Below are positions 25,920 through 33,971 of a stretch of DNA of 64,000 nucleotides, piece by piece. A program made the translations under genes and the position numbers. The notes beneath the pieces were generated by a model, which was given only the letters and a program-made list of their open reading frames with translations, was not told where the DNA came from and made no database searches. Position 1 is the first letter of the stretch. Each line of letters begins with the position of its first letter. Origin of the DNA: JBBROS01 sp965199595 (GTDB taxonomy: Bacteria; Pseudomonadota; Alphaproteobacteria; Acetobacterales; Acetobacteraceae). The DNA is taken from positions 3,472,001 to 3,536,000 of the forward strand of contig OZ241182.1 in assembly GCA_965199595.1 (NCBI GenBank), read 5' to 3'.

Positions 25920-26744
25920 CTACGTGCCCGTGAACACCGGGCTGCGCTTCTCCTTGAAGGCGCGGCGGCCCTCCTTATAGTCCTCGCTGGCGAAGCAGCC
26001 CTGCACCAGCGCATCCACCGCCACGGCGTCCGCCCGGTGCCCGCGCGCCAGCTCCGCCACCGTACGCTTCAGCGCATGCAGGGTCAGCGGCGCATTGGCA
26101 GCGATGGCGGCGCATTGCCCGGCGACGAAGCCGTCCAGCTCGGCCTCCGGCAGCACGCGGTTGACCAGGCCCATGCCCAGGGCTTCGGCAGCGGTGAAAT
26201 GCCGCGCGGTATAGAAGATCTCCTTGGTGTAGGCCGGGCCAACCAGCTCCAGCAGGGTTTTGACACCTGCCATCCCGTAGCCCAGCCCCAGCCGCCCCGC
26301 CGGCACGCCGAACCTGGCGCCAGCGGCGGCAAACCGCAGGTCGCAGTTCACCGCGATGCCCACGCCGCCGCCGATGCAATAGCCGCGGATCACTGCCACC
26401 GTGGGCTTGCCCGCCGCCTTCAGCGCCCGCCCGGCCCCCTCCGCCACCGCGTCATAGGCGGCCACCGTCTCGGCCGAGCTGCGCTGCTGCTCGAACTGCG
26501 AGATATCCGCGCCGGCGACAAAGGCACGATCCCCCTCCCCGGTGAGCGCGATGACGCGAACCGCAGGGTCAGTGGCGAAGTGGTCCAGGATACGCGGCAT
26601 GGCGGCCCACATCTCCAGGCTCACGGCATTGCGCCGCGCCGGGTTGTTGAACACCATCCAGCCTACGCCATCCTTGGACCAGGCGCGCATCTTCGTCGTA
26701 CCCAGCGCCGCCGCACTCATCTCCGGCGCACTCATCTCCGGCAT
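25920..26744 (-). CDS. Enoyl-CoA hydratase/isomerase family protein lacking both catalytic glutamates
   Basis: A 274-residue crotonase-fold protein. The acyl-CoA oxyanion-hole region is preserved (FVAGADISQFE and GYCIGGGVGIAVNCD), but the two glutamates of true enoyl-CoA hydratases are absent: the position in CELAMMCD reads VGIAVNCD, and the PEI glutamate reads FGVPAGRLG. Another crotonase activity (isomerase, decarboxylase, hydrolase) or a new one is therefore more likely than hydration. The N-terminus has a short duplication (MPEMSAPEMSA) coming from a tandem 15-nt repeat, so the start could be one repeat shorter. First gene of the eutB-eutC unit, with one base before eutB; divergent from anmK. 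Confidence 0.87.
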   Translation of the reverse strand: MPEMSAPEMSAAALGTTKMRAWSKDGVGWMVFNNPARRNAVSLEMWAAMPRILDHFATDPAVRVIALTGEGDRAFVAGADISQFEQQRSSAETVAAYDAVAEGAGRALKAAGKPTVAVIRGYCIGGGVGIAVNCDLRFAAAGARFGVPAGRLGLGYGMAGVKTLLELVGPAYTKEIFYTARHFTAAEALGMGLVNRVLPEAELDGFVAGQCAAIAANAPLTLHALKRTVAELARGHRADAVAVDALVQGCFASEDYKEGRRAFKEKRSPVFTGT

Positions 26745-26798
26745 GGTACACTCCTGTTCCCCAAGACGACGTTAACGCCCCTGGTTGCGGAGACAAGC

Positions 26799-27869
26799 AT
26801 GCGCGCACTCGGCCTGATGAGCGGCACCTCGGCCGATGGGGTGGACGCCGCCATCATCGAGACGGATGGCGAGCGCGTCACCGGCTTCGGCCCGGCCCTC
26901 ACCCAGCCCTATCCCGAACCCCTGCGCCGCGCCGTGCTGCGCGTGATGGCGGATCCGGCCATCGCCGAACACGGTCCCCTCACCGAACTCGAAGCCGCCG
27001 TGACCGCCGCGAACCTGGTCGCCGCCCGCGCGCTGATCGCCAGGGCGGGGCCGGTGGAGCTGGTCGGCCTGCACGGCCAGACCGTGCTGCACCGGCCGGA
27101 ACGCCGCTTCACCCGGCAGATCGGCGATGGCGCGGCGCTGGCCCGGGCGCTGGGCACCCCGGTGATCGACCGGTTCCGCGATGCGGATGTCGCGGCCGGC
27201 GGGCAAGGTGCGCCACTGGTGCCGGTGTTCCACCGCGCGCTGCTGGCGGACCAGGCCCAAGCAGCAGCAGGGGCGGTGGCGGTGCTGAACCTCGGCGGCG
27301 TGGGCAACGTGACCTTCATCGGCGGCGACACCCTGATCGCCTTCGACACCGGGCCCGCCAATGCCCTGCTCGACGACTGGGTGGCCCGGCACACCGGCGC
27401 CGCCTTCGACAAGGACGGCACCCTGGCCGCCGCCGGACACATCGACAGGGCCGCCCTGGCCGCGCTGCTGGACCACCCCTATTTCGCCCGCCCGGCCCCC
27501 AAATCCCTGGATCGCAACGCCTTCTCCCTCGCACCCGTCGCCCGGCTGAGCCCAGCCGATGGCGCCGCCACCCTCACCGCCTTCACCGCCGCCAGCGTGG
27601 CCCGGGCGCTGGAGCACCTGCCGCGCCCGCCGGGCCGGTGGTGGGTGGGCGGCGGCGGGCGGCACAACCCGGTGCTGATGGACGCCCTGGCCGCGGCGCT
27701 GCACGCCCCGATCGGCCCCGTGGACACGCTGGGCTGGGACGGCGACGCGCTGGAGGCCCAGGCCTTTGCCTTCCTCGCCGTGCGGTCCCGCCGCGGCCTG
27801 CCGCTCAGCCTGCCGACCACCACCGGGGTGCCGGTGCCGATGCCCGGCGGGCGGCTGCACCTGCCTTAA
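26799..27869 (+). CDS. anmK: Anhydro-N-acetylmuramic acid kinase
   Basis: Cleaves and phosphorylates 1,6-anhydro-MurNAc in peptidoglycan recycling. The nucleotide-binding N-terminus LGLMSGTSADGVDAAIIE and the segments VELVGLHGQTVLHRP, IGDGAALA, DFRDADVAAGGQGAPLVP (here FRDADVAAGGQGAPLVP), LNLGGVGNVTFI, AFDTGPANALLD and WWVGGGGRHNPVLM are those of AnmK. 356 residues is the usual length. Start at 26799 directly precedes the conserved first strand. It diverges from the crotonase-like gene with 54 bp between and converges on the carbonic anhydrase gene with 6 bp between the stops. Confidence 0.95.
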   Translation: MRALGLMSGTSADGVDAAIIETDGERVTGFGPALTQPYPEPLRRAVLRVMADPAIAEHGPLTELEAAVTAANLVAARALIARAGPVELVGLHGQTVLHRPERRFTRQIGDGAALARALGTPVIDRFRDADVAAGGQGAPLVPVFHRALLADQAQAAAGAVAVLNLGGVGNVTFIGGDTLIAFDTGPANALLDDWVARHTGAAFDKDGTLAAAGHIDRAALAALLDHPYFARPAPKSLDRNAFSLAPVARLSPADGAATLTAFTAASVARALEHLPRPPGRWWVGGGGRHNPVLMDALAAALHAPIGPVDTLGWDGDALEAQAFAFLAVRSRRGLPLSLPTTTGVPVPMPGGRLHLP

Positions 27870-27875
27870 GGGCAG

Positions 27876-28562
27876 CTACTCCGGCGACGGCTCCGGTGGC
27901 GCCACGGTCAGCGGCACCAGCTGGCCGGCCGGGCCGTCCATGGTGTGCACGCTGCCGGTCTCGATCCCATACACCCAGCCGTGCAGCGAGAGCTGACCGG
28001 TGGCGAGCCGGGCCGCGACCGAGGGATGGGTGCCGAGATGGCCCAGCTGCGTCCGCACGTTCTGCTCCACCAGCGCCTGCAGCTGCGCCGGGCCGTGCAG
28101 ATCCGGCTGGGTGGCGGCGAGCACGGATTTCGCCGCCTCCGCGTTGCGCAGCCACGAGCGGACGGTGGGCATGGCGCGCAGCTTCGGGTCATCAGGCGTC
28201 AGCAGCGCCCGCATGGCGCCGCAGTCGGAATGGCCGCAGACGATGATGTCCGTCACCTCCAGCGCCACGCAGGCGTATTCGACCACGGCGGAGACACCGC
28301 CCAGCATCTCGCCATAGGCCGGCACCACGTTGCCGATGTTGCGGCAGACGAACAGCTCGCCGGGGTCGGTCTGGGTGATCAGCTCCGGCACGATGCGGCT
28401 GTCGGCGCAGGCGATGAACAGGGTGTGCGGCTTCTGCCCGCCCGCCAGCTCCTCGAACAGGTTCTGCCGGTCCGGATAGGCGTCGCTGTGGAACCGCTGG
28501 ACGCCTTCGGCCAGGCGCTGCTGGCTGCCGTTACGGTTCGGGTACTTGCTCGGGGATTTCAT
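27876..28562 (-). CDS. Beta-class carbonic anhydrase
   Basis: Zinc enzyme interconverting CO2 and bicarbonate. The zinc ligands and Asp/Arg pair are visible in FIACADSRIVPEL (Cys and the CxDxR motif) and in ICGHSDCGAMRA (HxxC). Other family blocks are GELFVCRNIGNVVPAYGE in part and LHGWVYGIETGSVH. ATG 28562 gives 228 residues; an upstream in-frame ATG at 28640 would add 26 residues that do not look like the family. It ends 6 bp from the convergent anmK stop and is divergent from rpe (99 bp between). Confidence 0.94.
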   Translation of the reverse strand: MKSPSKYPNRNGSQQRLAEGVQRFHSDAYPDRQNLFEELAGGQKPHTLFIACADSRIVPELITQTDPGELFVCRNIGNVVPAYGEMLGGVSAVVEYACVALEVTDIIVCGHSDCGAMRALLTPDDPKLRAMPTVRSWLRNAEAAKSVLAATQPDLHGPAQLQALVEQNVRTQLGHLGTHPSVAARLATGQLSLHGWVYGIETGSVHTMDGPAGQLVPLTVAPPEPSPE

Positions 28563-28661
28563 GCTCCGGGATATACCGGGATCGGCGATGTCGCCCAAGC
28601 CCGATGAAAACGTCTCGCCAGCGGTTCCAACCCGGCGCAAACCATTCTAGAAGCTGGCGGG

Positions 28662-29345
28662 ATGCCCGATCCCCTGCACCCCCAGCCGGCCAGCGCCTGG
28701 CCGCCGCCTGCCCCGATCCTGGCGCCCAGCCTGCTCGCCGCAGACTTCACGCGGCTGGCGGACGAGGTCAGGTCCATCGAGGACGCGGGTGCCGACTGGC
28801 TGCACCTCGATGTGATGGATGGGCATTTCGTGCCCAACATCTCCTTCGGCGCGCTGGTGCTGAAGGCGCTGCGGCCGCACACGCGCCTGCCGTTCGACGT
28901 GCACCTGATGATCGCGCCGGTCGATGCGTATGTTGCCGCCTTCGCCGAAGCCGGGGCGGATCACATCACCGTGCATGTGGAGGCCGGGCCGCACCTGCAC
29001 CGCACCATCCAGATGATCCGCAGCCTGGGCTGCCGGCCCGGCGTCGCCATCAACCCGGCCACCCCGGCCGCCATGGTCGCGCCGGTGCTGGGCGACATCG
29101 ACCAGATCCTGGTGATGACCGTGAACCCCGGGTTCGGCGGCCAGAGCTTCCTGCACTCCCAGCTTGAAAAGCTGCGCGAGCTGCGGGCCCTGGTGGGTGA
29201 CCGGCCGATCGTGATCGGCGCCGATGGCGGCATCACCGGCACCACCGCCGGGCCGGCGCTGGCGGCAGGCGCCACGATGCTGGTGGCGGGAACCGCGGTG
29301 TTCGGGCAGGCGGACCGCCGCAGCGCGCTGGCTGCCCTTCGATGA
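28662..29345 (+). CDS. rpe: Ribulose-phosphate 3-epimerase
   Basis: TIM-barrel enzyme of the pentose phosphate pathway that interconverts ribulose-5-phosphate and xylulose-5-phosphate. Catalytic and phosphate-binding segments are evident: APSLLAADFTRLADEV, DWLHLDVMDGHFVPNISFG, LPFDVHLMIAPVD, LVMTVNPGFGGQSFL and IGADGGITGTTAG, with both catalytic Asp residues in DVMDG and ADGG. 227 residues is standard; the N-terminal Pro/Ala stretch before the first strand is slightly long. It precedes the heparinase-like gene by 10 bp, an order seen in other Alphaproteobacteria. Confidence 0.96.
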   Translation: MPDPLHPQPASAWPPPAPILAPSLLAADFTRLADEVRSIEDAGADWLHLDVMDGHFVPNISFGALVLKALRPHTRLPFDVHLMIAPVDAYVAAFAEAGADHITVHVEAGPHLHRTIQMIRSLGCRPGVAINPATPAAMVAPVLGDIDQILVMTVNPGFGGQSFLHSQLEKLRELRALVGDRPIVIGADGGITGTTAGPALAAGATMLVAGTAVFGQADRRSALAALR

Positions 29346-29355
29346 CAGGTGCAGC

Positions 29356-30987
29356 ATGATCGACCCGCGGCGCTGGGCCCGCGATGCGCGCCGGGCGATG
29401 TCGCGCATGCCGGCGCTGCGGATGGGCCGGATCCCCGACGCGCCTTCGTTGAGTGTGCGGGACCCCTGGCCGGGCGATGCGAATCGCGGCGCGCGGCTGA
29501 TGAAGGGCGAGATGGAGCTGGCCGGCAGCGTCCGCCTGCTGGACCTCGGCAGCTGGGGCAACGCCGCGGGCCCCGACATGCTGCGGGCCGCGGCGCACGG
29601 CTTCACCTGGTTGCGCGACCTGCGGGCCCTGGGCACGGATGGCGCGCGCAGCCGGGCCCGGGCGCTGGTGGCGGACTGGATCGGCACGCCGGGCCGCGAC
29701 CGGATTTCCGGCCGCGCCGATGTGATCGGGGCGCGGATCACCGCGTGGCTCGGGCATTACGACTTCTTCGTCGCCAGCGCCGATGACGGGTTCCGGGCCC
29801 AGTTCATGGCCCGGCTGGTCACCGATGCCCGCCTGCTCTCCGCCGCCGTGCCGGCCGAGGAGATGGATGCGCGGGCGCTGACGGCGCTGAAGGGGCTGAT
29901 CGCCGCCTCCGTCGCGCTGCCGACCCAGGCGACCTACCTGACCCGCGCCATGCGCCTGCTGCCGCAGGAGATCGCGCGCCAGGTGCTGCCGGATGGCTGC
30001 CACGCCGAACGCAGCCCGGCGGCCCAGCTCGCGGCGCTGCAGGACCTCACCGAGATCCGCGCCCTGTTGCAGGCGGCGCTGGCCCAGCCGCCCGCGGCCC
30101 TGGCCTCCGCCATCGAGCGCATGGCCCCGGCCTTGCGCGCGCTGCGCCACGGCGATGGCGGCCTGGCGCTGTTCAACGGCTCGCGCGAGGACTCCGCCGT
30201 GCTGATTGACCTGGTGCTGACCCAGGCCGGGCGCGGCGGCCGCGCCCCGGCCGGGCTGACGGAAAGCGGGTTCCAGCGGCTGCAGGCCGGGCGCAGCGTC
30301 CTGATCGTGGATAGCGGGCCGCCGCCGCCGCATGGCATCGACCGCCTGGCCCATGCCGGCACCCTCTCGATGGAGCTGTCGATCGGGCGCGAGCGCCTGA
30401 TCGTCAACTGCGGCGCCGCCCCGCCCTCGATGGGCCCGTGGCGCGATGCCGCCCGCGCCACCGCGGCACATTCCACGCTGGTGGTGGCCGACATCAACTC
30501 CGCCGAGCTGAAGCCCGCCGGGCTGGGCCGCGTGCCCGGCACCGTGGATGCGCAGCGCCAGGAGGCCAACGGCGCCCATTGGCTGGAGACCAGCCATGAC
30601 GGCTACCGCCTGGTGAACGGCGCCATCCATCATCGCCGGCTGTACATGGCCGAGAGCGGCGAGGACATCCGCGGCGAGGACAGCATCGAGGCAGCGGAGC
30701 CGCTGGCCTTCGCCGTGCGCTTCCACCTGCACCCCAGCGTGGTGGCGAGCATGCAGCAGGATGGCCGCAGCGTCGTGCTCCGCCTGCCCGGCGGCACCGT
30801 ATGGTCGCTGCGCGCCAAGTCCGTGGAGATCGGGCTGGAGGAGAGCGTCTATCTCGGCGGCGGCGAGCCACGGCCCACGCAGCAGATCGTGCTGACGGCC
30901 GGGGGCGAGGCCGGCGGCGAGGCGGGTGCCGAGGCCGGCGGCGGCGAGATGCAGAAGGCCGAGTGGGCCATAACGAAGGTCGGCTGA
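29356..30987 (+). CDS. Heparinase II/III family protein
   Basis: A 543-residue protein of the heparinase II/III-like family, which in Alphaproteobacteria is found beside rpe and is probably involved in polysaccharide or envelope metabolism rather than heparin breakdown. An alpha-helical N-terminal half (TAWLGHYDFFVASADDGFRA, LPTQATYLTRAMRLLPQEI) is followed by the beta-rich C-terminal domain (LALFNGSREDS, LIVNCGAAPPSMGPWRDAAR, AAHSTLVVADINSAEL, ESHDGY-like TSHDGYRLVNG). The C-terminus ends in a low-complexity Gly/Glu/Ala repeat from short imperfect DNA repeats at 30901-30950. No signal peptide is visible. It may be co-transcribed with rpe. Confidence 0.85.
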   Translation: MIDPRRWARDARRAMSRMPALRMGRIPDAPSLSVRDPWPGDANRGARLMKGEMELAGSVRLLDLGSWGNAAGPDMLRAAAHGFTWLRDLRALGTDGARSRARALVADWIGTPGRDRISGRADVIGARITAWLGHYDFFVASADDGFRAQFMARLVTDARLLSAAVPAEEMDARALTALKGLIAASVALPTQATYLTRAMRLLPQEIARQVLPDGCHAERSPAAQLAALQDLTEIRALLQAALAQPPAALASAIERMAPALRALRHGDGGLALFNGSREDSAVLIDLVLTQAGRGGRAPAGLTESGFQRLQAGRSVLIVDSGPPPPHGIDRLAHAGTLSMELSIGRERLIVNCGAAPPSMGPWRDAARATAAHSTLVVADINSAELKPAGLGRVPGTVDAQRQEANGAHWLETSHDGYRLVNGAIHHRRLYMAESGEDIRGEDSIEAAEPLAFAVRFHLHPSVVASMQQDGRSVVLRLPGGTVWSLRAKSVEIGLEESVYLGGGEPRPTQQIVLTAGGEAGGEAGAEAGGGEMQKAEWAITKVG

Positions 30988-31013
30988 ACCTGACCTGACA
31001 GGGAGGAATGCCT

Positions 31014-31787
31014 ATGCCCGAGATGATCCTGGCCGAGACCCACGGTGCCGTGGGGCTGATCCGCCTGAACCGGCCCCAGGCGTTGAATGCCCTGTGCGAC
31101 GAGCTGATGAGCGAGTTGGGCACCCAGCTGCTCGCCTTCGATGCCGATCCGGCCATCGGCGCCATCGTGCTGACCGGGTCCGACAAGGCCTTCGCCGCCG
31201 GAGCCGACATCAAGGAGATGAAGGACCGACGCTACCCGGCGGTGTTCCTCGATGACTTCATCGGCAACACCTGGGAGACGGTGCTGCGCGTGAAGAAGCC
31301 GGTGATCGCCGCGGTGGCCGGCTTCGCCTTGGGCGGCGGCTGCGAGCTGGCGATGATGTGCGACATGATCCTGGCCGCCGACACCGCGAAGTTCGGCCAG
31401 CCCGAGATCACCCTGGGCGTGATCCCCGGGGCCGGCGGCAGCCAGCGCCTGACGCGCGCCGTCGGCAAGTCCAAGGCGATGGACCTATGCCTGACGGGCC
31501 GCATGATGGACGCCGCCGAGGCCGAGCGCTGCAACCTGGTGAGCCGCGTGATCCCGGCGGCGGCGCTGGTGGAGGAGGCGCTGAAGGTGGCGGCCGTGAT
31601 CGCGGCACAGTCCGCAGTCGCCGCCGTGATGGCGAAGCGCGCGGTGAACGCGGCGTTCGAGTCCACGCTGGCCGAGGGCGTGCGGATGGAACGGGCGCTG
31701 TTCCTGTCGTTGTTCGGCACGCCGGACCAGAAGGAAGGCATGGCGGCCTTCGTTGAGAAGCGGAAGGCCTTGTTCAAGCGCGGCTAG
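31014..31787 (+). CDS. Enoyl-CoA hydratase
   Basis: A 257-residue canonical crotonase that hydrates short-chain trans-2-enoyl-CoA in fatty-acid or branched-chain amino-acid oxidation. Unlike the homologue at 25920, both catalytic glutamates are present: one in GGGCELAMMCD and one in KFGQPEITLGVIPGAGGSQR (first part). The oxyanion loop is FAAGADIKEM. ATG 31014 is preferred over 31008 because GGGAGGA lies six bases upstream of it and directly abuts the earlier ATG. It stands between the heparinase-like gene and rpsT and may be read with the former. Confidence 0.93.
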   Translation: MPEMILAETHGAVGLIRLNRPQALNALCDELMSELGTQLLAFDADPAIGAIVLTGSDKAFAAGADIKEMKDRRYPAVFLDDFIGNTWETVLRVKKPVIAAVAGFALGGGCELAMMCDMILAADTAKFGQPEITLGVIPGAGGSQRLTRAVGKSKAMDLCLTGRMMDAAEAERCNLVSRVIPAAALVEEALKVAAVIAAQSAVAAVMAKRAVNAAFESTLAEGVRMERALFLSLFGTPDQKEGMAAFVEKRKALFKRG

Positions 31788-31842
31788 GCTTTGGCGCGGG
31801 TGAACCTTGCGCCCCGGGCAGGGCTGGGCGACGTGCCCAACC

Positions 31843-31871
31843 TTGACTCGGGGCGGCGCTGTCCATAGAAA
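31843..31871 (+). promoter_or_regulatory. Sigma70-type promoter of rpsT
   Basis: TTGACT (31843-31848) and TAGAAA (31866-31871) are separated by exactly 17 bp and lie 71 bp upstream of the rpsT start. Five of six and four of six bases match the consensus hexamers. It is a sensible strong promoter for a ribosomal protein gene. Confidence 0.65.
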
Positions 31872-31941
31872 AAGCGCCTTCGGGTGCGTCACGCGCGCCC
31901 TGCGCCGCATTCCGCTGACCACCTTCCATCGAAGAGACCTC

Positions 31942-32217
31942 ATGGCCAACACCGCCTCCGCCCGCAAGCGCATCCGCCAGACCGAGAAGCGCACCCTTCG
32001 CAACCACGCCCGCAAGGCGCGGATGCGGACCTTCGTCAAGAAGGTCGAGGTCGCCTGCGCCGCGGGTGACAAGGCCGCCGCCGCCGAGGCCCTGCGCCTG
32101 GCGCAGCCGGAGATGCAGCGTGCGGTGGGCAAGGGCGTGATCCACCTCAACACCGTGTCGCGCAAGCTCTCCCGCCTGTCGGCCCGGGTGAAGGCCATGG
32201 CTGCACCGCAGGCCTGA
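31942..32217 (+). CDS. rpsT: 30S ribosomal protein S20
   Basis: A 91-residue basic, helical protein that binds 16S rRNA in the small subunit. The N-terminus MANTASARKRIRQTEKRTLR (20 residues) and the C-terminal KGVIHLNTVSRKLSRLS are characteristic. It stands alone with its own promoter and terminator, immediately upstream of dnaA, an arrangement common in Alphaproteobacteria. Confidence 0.98.
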   Translation: MANTASARKRIRQTEKRTLRNHARKARMRTFVKKVEVACAAGDKAAAAEALRLAQPEMQRAVGKGVIHLNTVSRKLSRLSARVKAMAAPQA

Positions 32218-32230
32218 CATGCGGACCCTG

Positions 32231-32252
32231 GGTGGAGCCGGCCGGCTCCACC
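32231..32252. repeat. 22-bp perfect palindrome downstream of rpsT
   Basis: GGTGGAGCCGG is followed directly by its reverse complement CCGGCTCCACC. It lies 13 bp after the rpsT stop and 33 bp before the T-tailed terminator. It may aid 3'-end stability or transcription pausing; that use is inference. Confidence 0.7.
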
Positions 32253-32285
32253 CCCGGCATGATCTGACTGCAGGATCCGGCAACG

Positions 32286-32309
32286 GGCAGGCTTAGGCCT
32301 GCCTTTTTT
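32286..32309 (+). terminator. Rho-independent terminator of rpsT
   Basis: Stem GGCAGGC with GCCTGCC, loop TTAG, followed by six T residues. It separates rpsT from dnaA. Confidence 0.9.
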
Positions 32310-32345
32310 GTTACTTTGCTTATACTTGTATCCTGCCGATTTTGA

Positions 32346-32375
32346 TTGCCGGTGGGAACGGTTTTGTCTTATAAG
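32346..32375 (+). promoter_or_regulatory. Possible dnaA promoter
   Basis: TTGCCG (32346-32351) and TATAAG (32370-32375) are spaced by 18 bp in the AT-richer part of the leader, 72 bp upstream of dnaA. Match is moderate. No convincing DnaA boxes were seen in this 230-bp region. Confidence 0.35.
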
Positions 32376-32447
32376 CGTCACACTGCCGACCCCCAAAACC
32401 CGACCTGAATCGCTGTCTTGCCGAGAAAGGAAGAGCGACCCTTGACC

Positions 32448-33878
32448 ATGTCCAACTCCGGCCATCTGGAGCTCGGCGCAGCGCGCATGGCCAAGCCCCA
32501 GGACCAGCTGGCGGCGCAGTGGGCCCGCATCCGCGGCCGGTTGCAGCAGGAAGTGGGCGAGGTCGTCTATCGCACCTGGTTGCGCAACATGACCTTGGCC
32601 GGGGTGGACGGCGACGAGGTCACCATCGTGCTGCCCAGCGCCTTCCAGCGCGACTGGGTGCGCATGCACTATGCCGACCGGCTGAACGACCTGTGGCAGG
32701 CCGAGGACGCCAGCATCCGCCGGGTCGAGCTGCAGGCCGGACGGTCCGAACCGGCGCCGGAGCCCGCCGCACCCGCGGAGGCCCTGCCCGGCGTTCTCGA
32801 TGAGGCGCCCCGACCCGCAGCGGCCGCCGCACCCGAGAGCCGCAACGAGGTGATGGCGCCGCTCGACAGCCGCTTCCAGTTCGACAGCTTCGTGGTCGGC
32901 AAGCCCAACGAGTTCGCCTATGCCTGCGCCCGCCGCGTGGCGGAGCGGCCGAACTCCCCGGGCTTCAACCCGCTGTTCCTGTATGGCGATGTCGGTCTGG
33001 GCAAGACCCACCTGATGCACGCCATCGGCCTCGAGATGACCCGGCGCACCGGCGGCGAGCTGAAGGTCGCCTACATGTCCGCCGAGAAGTTCATGTACCG
33101 CTTCATCTCCGCCATCCGCAGCCAGGCGACCATGGAGTTCAAGGAGCAGCTGCGCGGCCTGGACGTGCTGATGATCGACGACATCCAGTTCCTGATCGGC
33201 AAGGACAGCACGCAGGAGGAGTTCTTCCACACCTTCAACGCCCTGGTGGACAGCGGCCGGCAGATCATCATCTCCGCCGACAAGTCCCCCAGCGACCTGA
33301 ACGGCATCGAAGGCCGGCTCTCCACCCGTCTCGGCTGCGGCATGGTGGCGGACCTGCATGCCACGACGTTCGAGCTGCGCATGTCCATCCTGGAGGCCAA
33401 GGCCGCCAAGGCGGGCGTTCACGTGCCGCCCAAGGTCCTGGAGTTCCTGGCGCACAAGGTGAACACCAACGTGCGCGAGCTGGAGGGCTGCCTCAACCGC
33501 CTGGTGGCCCATGCCAGCCTGTTCGACCGCGAGGTGACGCTGGCCGGCGCGCAGGAGGTGCTGCATGACATCCTGAAGGCGCATGACCGCCGGGTCACCA
33601 TCGAGGACATCCAGAAGCGGGTGGCGGAACAGTGGGGCATCCGCCTCACCGATATGACCAGCGCCCGCCGCTCCCGCAACGTGGCCCGGCCGCGCCAGGT
33701 GGCGATGTATCTCGCCAAGCACTTCACCGACCGCTCGCTGCCCGAGATCGGCCGCATGTTCGGCAACCGCGACCACACCACGGTGATGCACGCCGTCAGC
33801 CGCGTGACGCAGCTGATGGAGGAGGACCCCGATTTCCGCGAGCAGGTGGAATTGATGCATGGGCTGCTGAAACGCTGA
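32448..33878 (+). CDS. dnaA: Chromosomal replication initiator DnaA
   Basis: AAA+ initiator that binds DnaA boxes and opens the origin. 476 residues: domain I (about 15-95), a Pro/Ala-rich domain II linker (about 100-135), the AAA+ domain with Walker A GDVGLGKTHL and Walker B LMIDDIQFL, and DNA-binding domain IV with RPRQVAMYLAK and GNRDHTTVMHA. ATG 32448 is used; an in-frame TTG at 32418 is possible but less likely. The gene is followed by dnaN and recF in the classical order. An origin in the upstream gap is not supported by visible boxes. Confidence 0.98.
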   Translation: MSNSGHLELGAARMAKPQDQLAAQWARIRGRLQQEVGEVVYRTWLRNMTLAGVDGDEVTIVLPSAFQRDWVRMHYADRLNDLWQAEDASIRRVELQAGRSEPAPEPAAPAEALPGVLDEAPRPAAAAAPESRNEVMAPLDSRFQFDSFVVGKPNEFAYACARRVAERPNSPGFNPLFLYGDVGLGKTHLMHAIGLEMTRRTGGELKVAYMSAEKFMYRFISAIRSQATMEFKEQLRGLDVLMIDDIQFLIGKDSTQEEFFHTFNALVDSGRQIIISADKSPSDLNGIEGRLSTRLGCGMVADLHATTFELRMSILEAKAAKAGVHVPPKVLEFLAHKVNTNVRELEGCLNRLVAHASLFDREVTLAGAQEVLHDILKAHDRRVTIEDIQKRVAEQWGIRLTDMTSARRSRNVARPRQVAMYLAKHFTDRSLPEIGRMFGNRDHTTVMHAVSRVTQLMEEDPDFREQVELMHGLLKR

Positions 33879-33971
33879 CACGCCGGCTTTGCGGGTGGCG
33901 GCACTTCGGTTACACTGACTTGACGCTGGGTCCCGGGCGTCACTGCGGGCGCGAACAGGAAACGGGACACG

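Noticed and set aside
26716..26744. Tandem 15-nt repeat at the start of the crotonase-like gene considered as an operator
   Set aside because: It is within the coding sequence, in frame, and simply duplicates five residues (PEMSA); slippage is the simpler explanation.
32218..32447. Replication origin upstream of dnaA
   Set aside because: No cluster of DnaA boxes could be found; in many Alphaproteobacteria the origin is not beside dnaA.
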